34,590 bases of DNA from Hyphomicrobiales bacterium (GCA_028868735.1 JAGWTW010000032.1:1-34590), one strand, 5' to 3'; shown: positions 1-8,150, counted from the first letter of the stretch. Notes: a model not told the origin generated them from the letters alone. Numbers and translations are program-made.

Positions 1-194
1 TCGCGCAGAATGTCGAGCCGCGCGCCCTCGGCGCTGCGCAGATCGCCGAGCACGTCGGAACGTTCCGCATTCTCGAGCCGCGCGCGACGCAAGGCCGCCT
101 TCAGTTCGACGACGGGCGCGCTCGCCGGCTCCGCCTGCGGGCGCGCGCCGACGGAAGGCTTGTCGCTTTCCGGTTGGTCGCGTCCGTTGTCCAC
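1..194 (-). CDS. Conserved hypothetical protein, 5' part (runs off left edge)
   Basis: This reading frame starts at a GTG (194-192) and stays open to the left edge, giving about 64 residues. A GGAG-type ribosome binding site lies about 9 bases upstream, which supports the start. The product begins MDNGRDQPESDK, has a Pro/Ala-rich N-terminus, then a charged helical stretch rich in Arg, Glu, Leu and Ala (VELKAALRRARLENAERSDV). No signal peptide or membrane segment is visible. I do not recognise a named family. It is transcribed away from the Tim44-like gene's 3' end on the same strand, 100 bp downstream of it. The composition and SD make it likely to be real, but its function cannot be given from this fragment. 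Confidence 0.6.
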   Translation of the reverse strand, partial: MDNGRDQPESDKPSVGARPQAEPASAPVVELKAALRRARLENAERSDVLGDLRSAEGARLDILR

Positions 195-294
195 TGCCGT
201 CTCCGCTCCTGCGCGACGAGCCTATCGCATTCCCGGCGCGAGAGCATGTCTCGTCCGCGCAGTCTCGGCTGCGCGGCCTTGGCGGGCGCGCCCG

Positions 295-1233
295 TCAGCG
301 CGCCTGCTGGATCGCCGACAGGATCCACGCGTCCGGGCCGGCGCCGGCCGGCCGGCGGAAGGTCCAGTATTCGACCGCCTGCTCCGGATTGGTCGTCGAA
401 CCCGAGGCGACGCGGCCGGTCGCGCGTTCGACCATGGCGTCCGTCAGCTGGAAGCGCATGGCGACCGTCGCGTAATCCGCCGTTCCCTCGCGCCAGGCCT
501 CCGACAGGTCGCCCTGGAGGAGCTTGACGTCGCCGATCCGGTTGACGAGGCCGCGCGCGGAATTGGCGGCGATCTCGTCGCGGAAATAGGCGACCATTTC
601 AGGCGTCGCCAGCCGCCCGAGCGCGCCGAGATCCTCGGCCGAATAGGCGGCCTGCACGTCGCCGAGCCGCTTCTCGAAGGCGTCGAAGTCGGCGCCGGCG
701 ATCTGGACGGGCTGCGGCGGCGCGCCGCCGGGGATGGGGCCGGGCGCGGTGCGGGCGGAGGAGGCCCCGCCCATCGGCCCGCCGGGCGCGCCCGCATAGG
801 CCGGACGGCCGCCGCGGAACAAGCCCATCAGCCAGCGCACGACCAGGACCACCAGCGCGATCTGGATCAGGAGGCCGAACAGCGAGAACAGGCCGCCGAT
901 GCCGCCGAAGAAGCCGTGGCCGAGCAGCATGCCCATGAGGCCCGCGCCCAGCAGGCCGCCGAGCAGGCCGCGGCCGAAGCCGCCGCTGGAGAACCAGCCG
1001 GGCCGCGCGCCCATGCCCGCGCCGAGGCCGGGCGTCCCTGACTGCGGGGTCATGGACCGGTCGAACGGCGCGGCCGAACGGGGGGCCGTCGGCGTCGCCG
1101 AGGGCATCGAAAACGTGCGGCCGCCGCGGCTGCCGGACGAGAAGCCGCCGCCGGCCCGTGCGTAGGCCTCGCCCGCGCTCATGGCGAGCGCCGCCGCCAG
1201 CGCAACGAAAATGGCTGCCTTCCTGAAAGACAT
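295..1233 (-). CDS. Tim44-like domain membrane protein
   Basis: A 312-residue protein. Residues 1 to about 26 form a signal-peptide-like or N-terminal membrane segment (MSFRKAAIFVALAAALAMSA). A Ser/Gly/Pro-rich linker follows, then a Gly-rich hydrophobic region and a strong membrane helix around residues 115-138 (LLIQIALVVLVVRWLMGLF). The C-terminal 130 residues (FDAFEKRLGDVQAAYSAED, DYATVAMRF, EYWTFRR) match the Tim44-like fold of the bacterial COG4395 family. In mitochondria the related domain contacts membranes and the import motor; the bacterial role is not settled. The start at 1233 is chosen because GGAGGAGT lies 5-8 bases upstream; an ATG four codons earlier overlaps that ribosome binding site. 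It stands alone and diverges from the TetR gene. Confidence 0.85.
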   Translation of the reverse strand: MSFRKAAIFVALAAALAMSAGEAYARAGGGFSSGSRGGRTFSMPSATPTAPRSAAPFDRSMTPQSGTPGLGAGMGARPGWFSSGGFGRGLLGGLLGAGLMGMLLGHGFFGGIGGLFSLFGLLIQIALVVLVVRWLMGLFRGGRPAYAGAPGGPMGGASSARTAPGPIPGGAPPQPVQIAGADFDAFEKRLGDVQAAYSAEDLGALGRLATPEMVAYFRDEIAANSARGLVNRIGDVKLLQGDLSEAWREGTADYATVAMRFQLTDAMVERATGRVASGSTTNPEQAVEYWTFRRPAGAGPDAWILSAIQQAR

Positions 1234-1351
1234 GAACTCCTCCATCCGCCCGAAGCCGGGCGGGACGCCCGGGAATATGGGGAGGAGGAGGCGTGCGGCG
1301 CAAGCGCGGAACGCCCGCGCCGTTAAAACTTTTTACATTGCGGCCGCCGGA

Positions 1352-1435
1352 TCACCAGGCGCCGACGATCACCGCGGTCACCATGGCCACCGCTGCGCAC
1401 ATGGCCAGAACGTCGAGTGTGATGGAATTGGTCAT
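1352..1435 (-). CDS. 27-residue single-helix membrane peptide
   Basis: A short frame from ATG (1435-1433) to TGA (1354-1352). It encodes MTNSITLDVLAMCAAVAMVT followed by AVIVGAW. A purine-rich AAGGGG lies about 8-9 bases before the ATG. After seven polar residues the whole peptide is hydrophobic and would form a single transmembrane helix. I have the impression that similar tiny peptides occur in Rhizobiales, but cannot check this. It lies in the gap between the Tim44-like gene and the TetR gene. Function unknown. Confidence 0.5.
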   Translation of the reverse strand: MTNSITLDVLAMCAAVAMVTAVIVGAW

Positions 1436-1653
1436 CGATAGCGCCCCTTCTATCTCGCATCCGCGAAACGCCCGGGCCCCGATCTCGTGCGGCCCCTACG
1501 CCCTGAACGTGCTAAGATTACGTTTGCGCAGCGTGATTCCGGGAGCCGATAGATTTCGCACTTGCGAAGAAAATCCGCCCATTCCGCCCGTTTTCTGGAC
1601 ACGGGCGCCCGATTGCTCGCAAAACCGGCCGCCAGCGCATACAATGTGAGACG

Positions 1654-2286
1654 ATGAAACATCACCACCCCTTCTTCGGCGAAAGGCGCGGCTACCACCA
1701 CGGCCGCTTGAAGGATGCGTTGGTCGAAGCGGCGCGCAGCCTTGTCGCCGAACGCGGGCCGGCGGGTTTCACGCTCTCGGAGGCCGCCAAGATGGTCGGC
1801 GTGACCGCGGCCGCGCCCTACCGCCATTTCGCAGACCGCAACGAGCTGATGAGCGAACTCGCCAGACGCGGATTCGAGGCTTTCGCGCAGCGGCTCGAGA
1901 CGGCATGGGACAACGGCCGGCCGGACGCGGTCTCCGCCTTCCGCCGCATGGGCGTGGCCTATCTGGCTTTCGCCAAGGAAGAGCCGGGGCTCTATTCGGC
2001 CATGTTCGGCAATGTCCAGGCCTTGAACACGCCGACCTCGGGCGCCGCTGCCGACCGCGCGCTCGCCATGATCCATCACGCTTGCGCCTCTGTGCTGCGC
2101 CAGTACGGCGCGCCGGACGCCGGCGCCCGCGACCTCGCCCTGCAGGTCTGGGCCTTCAGCCACGGCGTCGCCCAGCTCGCGCTCTCCGGCCATTTCGCGG
2201 GCCACGGCGCCGACGCAGGCGACATCATGGCGTCAGGCGCGGCCAATATCGTCGAGATGGCCGTGCGCCGCGCTGTCGCGAGATAG
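1654..2286 (+). CDS. TetR/AcrR family transcriptional regulator with WHG-type C-terminal domain
   Basis: A 210-residue repressor-type regulator. Residues 13-60 form the TetR helix-turn-helix: YHHGRLKDALVEAARSLVAE, then FTLSEAAKMVGVTAAAPYRH with the recognition helix, then FADRNELM. The C-terminal part (AYLAFAKEEPGLYSAMFG, then a late Trp/His/Gly segment AFSHGVAQLAL) resembles the WHG ligand domain (TetR_C_33 type). Length is normal for the family. It is expected to act as a dimer on its own or a neighbouring promoter; no effector can be inferred. The nearest candidates for control are the divergent 27-residue peptide and Tim44-like genes and the downstream exported protein. The ATG at 1654 directly precedes a His-rich N-terminus (MKHHHPFF). 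Confidence 0.88.
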   Translation: MKHHHPFFGERRGYHHGRLKDALVEAARSLVAERGPAGFTLSEAAKMVGVTAAAPYRHFADRNELMSELARRGFEAFAQRLETAWDNGRPDAVSAFRRMGVAYLAFAKEEPGLYSAMFGNVQALNTPTSGAAADRALAMIHHACASVLRQYGAPDAGARDLALQVWAFSHGVAQLALSGHFAGHGADAGDIMASGAANIVEMAVRRAVAR

Positions 2287-2421
2287 ACCGCGCGATCCAT
2301 CCGACCCGCGGGCGATGGCGGACGCGGCGCGGATCGAGGCGCATGCCGCGTCGGCGCCGATGAGAGCACGGGACACGCATTGCAACGGACTTTCGCCACC
2401 CTTCGACGGAATTTCGAAACC

Positions 2422-2964
2422 ATGACCTCATCACGCACAATGGCCGGATTGCTGTTCGCAGGCGCGATCATCCTGGCGTCGCCGCTGCGCGCGCAAACAC
2501 TGTGCGATCCGACGGAGACCAGCGCCTTCTCCTGCGCGCTGAAAACGTCGGGCAAGATCGTGTCGCTCTGCGCTTCCGCAGATTTGGGAAAAACGACCGG
2601 CTATCTGCAATACCGCTTCGGAACGCCTGGTAAAGTCGAGCTTGCCGTGCCCGGCGAGCGAACGGGGACGCCCGGTCTCGCGCTGACGCGCAGCGCCGAC
2701 GCGCATGCGACCTACGACGACCTCACGTTCTCGCGCGGGCCGTACGTTTACGAAATCACGAGTTTTCGACAATTGACGCCGAAGAACGGCGATGGATTTC
2801 CGACGCCGCCGAGCAGCGATACGCTCGGCGTACGTGACGATCGCCGGTCGATGAAGCAGGGCGACTGGGTTTTCAACGATGAGTGCGCGTCCCTCGGCGC
2901 GCCGCTCGACGTCATCGCGATCGCGAACAAGATCGGCGCCGAAGTCGCCCGCGGCGGGTTTTGA
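2422..2964 (+). CDS. Exported protein of unknown function
   Basis: A 180-residue product. The start at 2422 is preferred over an ATG-like codon 14 triplets upstream because it gives a clean signal peptide (MTSSRTMAGLLFAGAIILAS, cleaved after LRAQ). The mature part has four or more cysteines (CDPTETSAFSCALK, SLCASADLG, NDECASLG), so disulfides in the periplasm are plausible. Segments such as YLQYRFGTPGKVELAVPG and YVYEITSFRQLTP suggest a beta-rich fold. I do not recognise the family. It stands alone, 130 bp after the TetR gene, and converges on the proline-rich gene that ends at 2996. Confidence 0.72.
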   Translation: MTSSRTMAGLLFAGAIILASPLRAQTLCDPTETSAFSCALKTSGKIVSLCASADLGKTTGYLQYRFGTPGKVELAVPGERTGTPGLALTRSADAHATYDDLTFSRGPYVYEITSFRQLTPKNGDGFPTPPSSDTLGVRDDRRSMKQGDWVFNDECASLGAPLDVIAIANKIGAEVARGGF

Positions 2965-2995
2965 GCGCCGCTCTGCGATCCCGTCCCCGGCCAGC

Positions 2996-3337
2996 CTAGT
3001 TGCGCGTTTCCCTTGCGCGACCCGGATCGAACTTCATCATCGACGACAGATTCTGCGGCGGTTCGTCGGACGGAGGCGGCGTATCGACGACCGGCGGCGG
3101 CTGGACGGCAGGCGGCGGCTCGGCCTGCTGCACAACGGGTTCGTACGAGGGCGCCTGATCCTGGCGTTGCGTTTGCGGCTCGACCGCAGGCTGCGCGGGC
3201 GCAGGCGTCACGGCCGCCGGAATCGGCGCCGCCTGTGGCGCAAACTGTCGCTTCAGCACATCAGGCTTCGACAGGTAATTGGTCGCCACGATTGCGAGCG
3301 TGGCGGCGCCGATTGCGGTTTTGACGAAAAGGTTCAT
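2996..3337 (-). CDS. Small membrane-anchored proline-rich protein
   Basis: A 113-residue protein. It has an N-terminal hydrophobic helix (residues 1-20, MNLFVKTAIGAATLAIVATN), then a long Pro/Gln/Ala-rich low-complexity tail with PPP and PAPAQPA runs, ending FDPGRARETRN. The layout suggests an inner-membrane anchor with a disordered periplasmic tail, or an uncleaved signal sequence. No catalytic motif is visible. Low-complexity proline tails at this GC can arise by chance in non-coding frames, but the hydrophobic head with a plausible start and the lack of a better frame favour a real gene. Function unknown. Confidence 0.6.
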   Translation of the reverse strand: MNLFVKTAIGAATLAIVATNYLSKPDVLKRQFAPQAAPIPAAVTPAPAQPAVEPQTQRQDQAPSYEPVVQQAEPPPAVQPPPVVDTPPPSDEPPQNLSSMMKFDPGRARETRN

Positions 3338-3463
3338 TGCACGACGCTCGAATTCAACTCATGGTCCCGGCCGAATTTAACCAGTCCAGTCTTTACCAGC
3401 CGTGAATCCGACCGCTGCTCGGCGGGATTTCCGCTCGTGTGCGATCTGGGTCCGAAACGCGCG

Positions 3464-4180
3464 TCAGGGGCGCGGCGCCTCGCTTGCCGTCTCCTCGAGG
3501 CTTCGTCTTGCCTCATTCGAGCCGGCAGCGGCCGCGCGTCGGTACAAATCCCTTGCCTGTACGGCGTCGCCGGGGAGGCCGACTGTTTTCCATCTTTGGA
3601 GCATCTTCGGATCGAACGTCTGCGCCAGCGCAAACAGCGCGCCCGCGTCTTCGATCCGCGCGCCGCGCGCAAGCAATGCGCGCGCCGCCGCGATGTTCCC
3701 GTCATCGATCAGCGCGCGCGCCTTTTGTTCGAGGTCAGCGCGTTCGGCGGACGAAAGCGACGGCGAGACGGGCGCCTTGGCGTCGACGGGCGCGGCTGCG
3801 GCGCCGGCGGCAACGGCGCGCATGGCGACGGCGAGTTTCTGCCTGGCGTGTTCGTCGGGAACGATTGCAGCGGTCCGGGCTGGAACCGCGCGCGGTTCCG
3901 TGAACCTGCCGACATGTGACAATTGCGGGAAAACGACGAGGCCGGCGAGAGCGACGGCGATCGTCAAGGCGGCGCCTGCGGCGAACAATCCGGCGCGCGC
4001 CCTTGCGGACCCCGACGGAATGTCGGGGTGATCCGATTGCTGCAATCCGGCGATGAGCCGCTCGACTGTCGCCTGATCGCCGCGACCCGTCGCGGCGCGC
4101 CCGACGCGCGTTGCGCGCAGTCGCTCGATCGCGGCGAATTCATCGGCCCGCGAGCCGTCCAATGCGGACTGCGTCGTCAT
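3464..4180 (-). CDS. Membrane-anchored protein with Sel1/TPR-like C-terminal region
   Basis: A 238-residue product. The start MTTQSALDG at 4180 is chosen because its ATG overlaps the stop of the upstream gene (ATGA), which points to translational coupling. Residues 1-60 are charged and probably cytoplasmic. A single membrane helix follows (LFAAGAALTIAVALAGLVVF). The periplasmic part contains helical repeats: ARALIDDGNIAAARALLARG and GDAVQARDLYRRAAAAGSNE, of the Sel1/TPR type. The whole resembles the scaffold proteins that often accompany uncharacterised exported proteins. Its partner is presumably the product of the coupled TAXI-like gene. Function not known. Confidence 0.7.
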   Translation of the reverse strand: MTTQSALDGSRADEFAAIERLRATRVGRAATGRGDQATVERLIAGLQQSDHPDIPSGSARARAGLFAAGAALTIAVALAGLVVFPQLSHVGRFTEPRAVPARTAAIVPDEHARQKLAVAMRAVAAGAAAAPVDAKAPVSPSLSSAERADLEQKARALIDDGNIAAARALLARGARIEDAGALFALAQTFDPKMLQRWKTVGLPGDAVQARDLYRRAAAAGSNEARRSLEETASEAPRP

Positions 4181-5514
4181 CGCGCACCGCTCCATTGCTG
4201 GTATTGCCGAAACATCAGAACCGTGTCGTCCTTGGCGAGCTTCTCGCCGGACTTGCCGCGTTTCTTCGCGACGAACCGCTTGAAGCGTTCGAATTCGGCC
4301 GCCGTCGGCGCAATCGGCGGCGCGGGCGCAGCGATCGCCGGCGCGGACGGTTCAAGCGTGTCGCTCGTCGCCGCGTAGGCGCGCCGCAAGTCGTCGCCGC
4401 GCTTGCCGTCGAGCCAGTCCTGCGCTTGTTGCAGGCGCGTCCAGCCCGGCGCATTCGCCGCGAGATTGACGTTGCGCCAGGCGGCGAGCCGATCGCTCGC
4501 TTGCAGATCCCCGATCTTCGAGAAGAAGGCGTCGACAAAGCGCGCGAGACGCATCGCGCGCGGATCGCCGGGCTTCGGTTGCGCCGCGACGAGCATTTGC
4601 GCGACGCCGATCGTATCGATCGTTTCGCCCGCATGCATCAGATCGGGATAGTCGGCGCCTTGCAGCGTCGCAGGCTCGTAGCCTTCGCCGAACGCATCGG
4701 TCCACGGCGCGGCGAGGAAATGCAATTGGCGATCCTGATTCGACAGATGCGCAATCCACGGCGCAGGCCCGGCGCCGAAGAAGACGACCGCGGCGATCTC
4801 GCCCTTGCGCAGCTTTTCGACCGCTTCGCCCTGCTCGTCGCGCGTCGGCTCGATCGAGACGCCGAGCCGCGCGAAAATCCGCTCGGCCGAAAAGCGGGCG
4901 GTCGTGTCGGGCGCGCCGACGCCGACCTTGCGTCCGGCGAGTTGCCGGACATCCGTCACATCGCTTCTCGCGAGGACATGCATCGGGCTGTCGAACAGAT
5001 GCGCGACATAGACGATCGAACGCTCCGCGCCGCCGGATTGCGCATTGGCGCGGAGGGCCGCGAGCGCATCGGCAGGGGCGAGCACGAGGTCGATCGAATC
5101 CAGCCGCAGAAGATCGGAGACGTTATGCGACGCGTCGTGGCCGACGACAGGCAGCACACGCAGGCCGCCCGCATCGTCGAGCGTGTCGGCGATGTCGGTC
5201 GCCGCGCGCAGCGTCCCCTCGCGGCCCTCGTCCGCGAGCAACGTGACGGCGGCCGGCGCCGCTGGATCGAAAGCTGCGGATGGACGAGCGGAGGCAGCGA
5301 CCGGCTCCGGGCTCGCTGTCTGCGCTACCGCGCTCCGCGCGCGCGTGGATCGTGCGTGCGTGGATAGTGCGTGCGTGGATTGCGCGTGCGCGCGACGGGC
5401 TTGGTTCGCGCCGGAAGAGGCGTGCGGCGCGGCGTCGACGACCCGCGCCGATACCGACAGCAAAATCGCAGCCGCTGATACGCAGGCGGCTGCGGCGAAG
5501 GAGAAGCGGGCCAC
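4177..5514 (-). CDS. TAXI/NMT1-type periplasmic binding protein, orphan
   Basis: A 445-residue exported protein. GTG start (5514-5512) with AGGAGG six bases upstream. Signal peptide about residues 1-28 (FSFAAAACVSAAAILLSVSA). Residues 35-65 are a low-complexity repeat of Ser-Thr-His-Ala-type units. From about residue 85 the protein looks like a TAXI/NMT1 ligand-binding fold: VTLLADEGREGTLRAATDIA, DLVLAPADALAALRAN, HVLARSDVTDVRQLAGRKVG, GEIAAVVFFGAGPAPWIAHL. TAXI proteins usually feed a TRAP transporter, but no TRAP permease gene is in this window. The C-terminus has an extra Pro/Ala-rich and Lys/Arg-rich segment. It forms a two-gene unit with the Sel1-like membrane protein downstream, so it may be a sensor or scaffold rather than a transporter component. 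Confidence 0.75.
   Translation of the reverse strand: MARFSFAAAACVSAAAILLSVSARVVDAAPHASSGANQARRAHAQSTHALSTHARSTRARSAVAQTASPEPVAASARPSAAFDPAAPAAVTLLADEGREGTLRAATDIADTLDDAGGLRVLPVVGHDASHNVSDLLRLDSIDLVLAPADALAALRANAQSGGAERSIVYVAHLFDSPMHVLARSDVTDVRQLAGRKVGVGAPDTTARFSAERIFARLGVSIEPTRDEQGEAVEKLRKGEIAAVVFFGAGPAPWIAHLSNQDRQLHFLAAPWTDAFGEGYEPATLQGADYPDLMHAGETIDTIGVAQMLVAAQPKPGDPRAMRLARFVDAFFSKIGDLQASDRLAAWRNVNLAANAPGWTRLQQAQDWLDGKRGDDLRRAYAATSDTLEPSAPAIAAPAPPIAPTAAEFERFKRFVAKKRGKSGEKLAKDDTVLMFRQYQQWSGAR
5343..5387. repeat. Three 15-bp tandem repeats inside the TAXI-like gene
   Basis: Three copies of a 15-bp unit (plus-strand form GCGTGGATNGTGCGT, with small variation in the third) run head to tail at 5343-5357, 5358-5372 and 5373-5387. 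In the coding frame they give repeated Ser-Thr-His-Ala/Arg blocks just after the signal peptide. The unit is a multiple of three, so copy-number changes keep the frame. Confidence 0.85.
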
Positions 5515-5553
5515 GGCGCCTCCTCGATACGAAAGCCCCCCGGCCTGCCGAAA

Positions 5554-5575
5554 CGGCCGGCGTCTCCGCCGGCCG
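5554..5575 (-). terminator. GC-rich hairpin after the TadG-like gene
   Basis: A perfect 8-bp stem (CGGCCGGC / GCCGGCCG) with a 6-base loop, followed on the minus strand by TTT. It lies 46 bases beyond the stop of the TadG-like gene and 40 bases before the start of the TAXI-like gene. It would separate the two transcription units, though the T tract is short. Confidence 0.5.
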
Positions 5576-5620
5576 CTTCATAGGTTCTCGTCAATATGGC
5601 GAGAAGTTGACGCCTTGGCC

Positions 5621-8110
5621 TCACTTGGTCGGCGGCGGCACCAGCTTGGCGATCTTGCCCGACGACGACGCCTGCACCTTGTTCGAAATCGCGGCCATCG
5701 CGGTCTGGAGCGTGGGCGCGATGCCTGCGCTCGACCCGTTGTTCGAGATCGACGGATCAGACACGAGTTGGTAGTGGCTCGCGTCCGTCGCGCAGGCTTT
5801 CAGCAGGGCCTGACCCTGGCTGTCGATCTCGAGATTGCTGCCGTGGCCGACCGTGATGCCGATCGTGTAGATCTCGACGCCCTGGGCCTTGGCGTTGGTG
5901 CACGCCTGGTTGAGAGCGGCGTCGAGATAGGCGCGGCTGTTGCTTGCAGTCGGCGCGGTGCCGGCGGCGTAGGTCGTCTTGCCGTCCACGCTCGTCAGCG
6001 TCTGGTTGATGCGACGATTATGGAGATAGCCGAACGACGAGTAGACGCTGCCGTTCTTGGTGTTGGTCGGCTCCCAGTTGTTGACGCCGTCCGTCATGAA
6101 GACGATGATCTTGTGGTTCGACGGCGTGGCCGACGTGTCGTAGGCCTTCGGGCTCGTGTACGATCCCGTGTTGAACGGGCCGTTCGGCGAGAGCGTACGC
6201 CATGCCCACAGGAAGCCCGACACCAGGTTGGTGGCGCCGTCGGCCTTCATCTTGTCGATCAGCGCCGTCACCGTGCTCGCGCTGTCCGTCAACGTCTGCA
6301 ACGGCTGCAGCGTCGCGTCGCAACCGGAATTGGCGCCGCCGCCGAGGTTGAACTGGTTCGAGCCGATGTAGTTCGAGCTCGTCTGGGCCGTCGCGGTGCC
6401 GCTGGTCGGGGCGGAATAGCCCAGATTGTTGCCCTGGTTGAAGCCGCAGGTCGCGTTCGTCACGTTCTTGCCCCAGCCCCAGCCGCCGCCGGTGCCCCAG
6501 CCGCTGCCGCCGAAGTTGAAGCCGCTGCCGGACCAGCCCGTCGTCGTCGACAAGCCGCCGTAGTTGGTGGCGGTGCTGGTCGAGGAGCCCACGGTAGCGG
6601 TGCCCGTCGTCTGGATGTTCGTCGAGACCGGATAGTTGGACGGCAGGCTCGTGCTCTGCGTGCCCGCATAGGTCGTCGACTTATCGTTGTCGCTGTAGAC
6701 CTTCCAGCTGCCGCCGCATTTCGCGTTCGAATAACTGATGGCGGAGCAATTGTAGCCACTGCCGCTCGTGCAGGTGGCGGTCACCGAGATGTTCGTGCAG
6801 AACGAAACCGACGTGGAAGACGAGTTGACGGTGGTGAGGCCGCTCGTCGACGCAAGCAGGCTCGCGAGCTGGCTGCTCGTCGGATTGAAGACATATCCCG
6901 ACTGGCCGTTGTAGGAGCCGCTCACCTGATAGCAGGCGCTCGTGCTCTTGCAGGTGTTCCAGTTCGCGTTGGTGGCGTTCGAGAACCACGTGCTGACGCT
7001 CGATTGCAGCATGGTGCTCTGCGTCGCCGCCGACGGATTGGCGGCCGCCCATTTCACGAGATATTTGCAGAACTTCGACTGGCCGTCGCCGAAGAAGGAC
7101 GTGGCGTCGGCGAACTGGCCCTTGACCGAATTGACGGTCGCGCCGCCGTCGAGCGTCGAATACGCGTCGCCGGAGCTGCACGTGCCGCCGGAATCGCTGA
7201 TGTAGCTGTTGTAGCTGTTGCCGGACTTGGCGCTGTCGGCCTCGTCCGGAGCGAACATCGGCACGTAGAGCGAATCCGGCTTCGTCGCGTCCGGCGCGGC
7301 GTCGGTGAGGGTGTAGGCCGATCCCGGCCGCTCCTCGACGCAACCGCCCCAGCTCTGGCCGACCTGGGTGAACAGATCGAAGCGCGACGAAATCGCCGCT
7401 TCGCCGCTCTGCTGCCAGGTCGATCCGCCCGTGCCGATCTTCGGGAAATTCTCCCAGTGGATCGACGACTTGCCGGTCGTGTCGATCCAGCTCGCCGTAT
7501 TGTTGGACGTGCCGACGTTGACCGCCGTCGTGAACGGAACCACCGAAACCTTCACGTTGCCGGTATCGTTCGTGAAGACGTTGTTGACGAACTGCTTAGC
7601 GTAATAGATTTCGTTCGCGATCTTCGAGGTGCCGGCGGAATCCTGCGTCGACATCGACCCCGTATTGTCGAGCGCCAGCGCGATCTCGTATGTCGTCGGC
7701 GTGCTGCTGCCGCTGCCCGTGCTGACCATTTCCGAACAGGCGGTCGCGGAGGAGCTCATCGTCCTGATGCCCACCGCCTGCATGACGATCGTCGGCACGC
7801 TCTTGGTGAGCGTCGTGCACATCATGCCGTTGGAGGAGGTATAGGTCGCCGAAGAAATGCTGACCGCGCTGTCCGTGATCTGACCCGTGATGAAGGTCTG
7901 GAGCGCGGCGCTCGTCGAGGGCGGAGTCTTCTGGGACTGCGCCGCCAGGACCGCCTCGTCGGCGATCGCTTGCAGGTTGCTGCCCGAAGACACGTATCTG
8001 TAGTAGTCGATGCTGGCGCCGACGGCGCCCATCACCGGCACCAGCGACAACGCAAATGTCGTCGTCATCGAGGCGCGGCGGTCACGCAAGAAATTGCGCT
8101 TCTTGGACAT
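5621..8110 (-). CDS. Long TadG-like pilus-assembly/VWA-domain protein
   Basis: An 829-residue protein. The start at 8110 (MSKKRNFLRDRRASMTTTFA) is chosen because GAGGAAC lies about 8 bases upstream; an upstream ATG five codons earlier has no such site. Residues 10-60 form the TadE/TadG-like N-terminus: basic stretch, membrane helix (TFALSLVPVMGAVGASIDYY), then SNLQAIADEAVLAAQ. Residues 141-154 carry a VWA metal-site motif (ALALDNTGSMS), and a second VWA strand with MTDGVNNW lies near residue 670. Between them is a very long Ser/Thr/Asn/Gly-rich segment with many cysteines and a Gly/Trp-rich patch (FGGSGWGTGGGWGWG, about residues 540-560). TadG proteins are minor pilins or surface proteins of Tad pili; no other tad gene is nearby. 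Probably an envelope or surface adhesin-like protein. Confidence 0.85.
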   Translation of the reverse strand: MSKKRNFLRDRRASMTTTFALSLVPVMGAVGASIDYYRYVSSGSNLQAIADEAVLAAQSQKTPPSTSAALQTFITGQITDSAVSISSATYTSSNGMMCTTLTKSVPTIVMQAVGIRTMSSSATACSEMVSTGSGSSTPTTYEIALALDNTGSMSTQDSAGTSKIANEIYYAKQFVNNVFTNDTGNVKVSVVPFTTAVNVGTSNNTASWIDTTGKSSIHWENFPKIGTGGSTWQQSGEAAISSRFDLFTQVGQSWGGCVEERPGSAYTLTDAAPDATKPDSLYVPMFAPDEADSAKSGNSYNSYISDSGGTCSSGDAYSTLDGGATVNSVKGQFADATSFFGDGQSKFCKYLVKWAAANPSAATQSTMLQSSVSTWFSNATNANWNTCKSTSACYQVSGSYNGQSGYVFNPTSSQLASLLASTSGLTTVNSSSTSVSFCTNISVTATCTSGSGYNCSAISYSNAKCGGSWKVYSDNDKSTTYAGTQSTSLPSNYPVSTNIQTTGTATVGSSTSTATNYGGLSTTTGWSGSGFNFGGSGWGTGGGWGWGKNVTNATCGFNQGNNLGYSAPTSGTATAQTSSNYIGSNQFNLGGGANSGCDATLQPLQTLTDSASTVTALIDKMKADGATNLVSGFLWAWRTLSPNGPFNTGSYTSPKAYDTSATPSNHKIIVFMTDGVNNWEPTNTKNGSVYSSFGYLHNRRINQTLTSVDGKTTYAAGTAPTASNSRAYLDAALNQACTNAKAQGVEIYTIGITVGHGSNLEIDSQGQALLKACATDASHYQLVSDPSISNNGSSAGIAPTLQTAMAAISNKVQASSSGKIAKLVPPPTK

Positions 8111-8127
8111 GGCTCGGTTCCTCATGC

Positions 8128-8150
8128 GACCCTATGGCTCAGGTAGGGTC
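8128..8150 (-). promoter_or_regulatory. Inverted repeat in the leader of the TadG-like gene
   Basis: A 7-bp perfect inverted repeat (GACCCTA / TAGGGTC) with a 9-base loop lies just upstream of the ribosome binding site of the TadG-like gene. It could be an operator or an RNA hairpin that affects translation. No known regulator can be assigned from the sequence. Confidence 0.35.

Noticed and set aside
5045-8146. A 1033-codon open frame on the plus strand opposite the TadG-like and TAXI-like genes
   Set aside because: It is rich in Arg, Ala and Gly with no domain, spans two real genes and the gap between them, and is explained by high-GC codon bias of the opposite strand.
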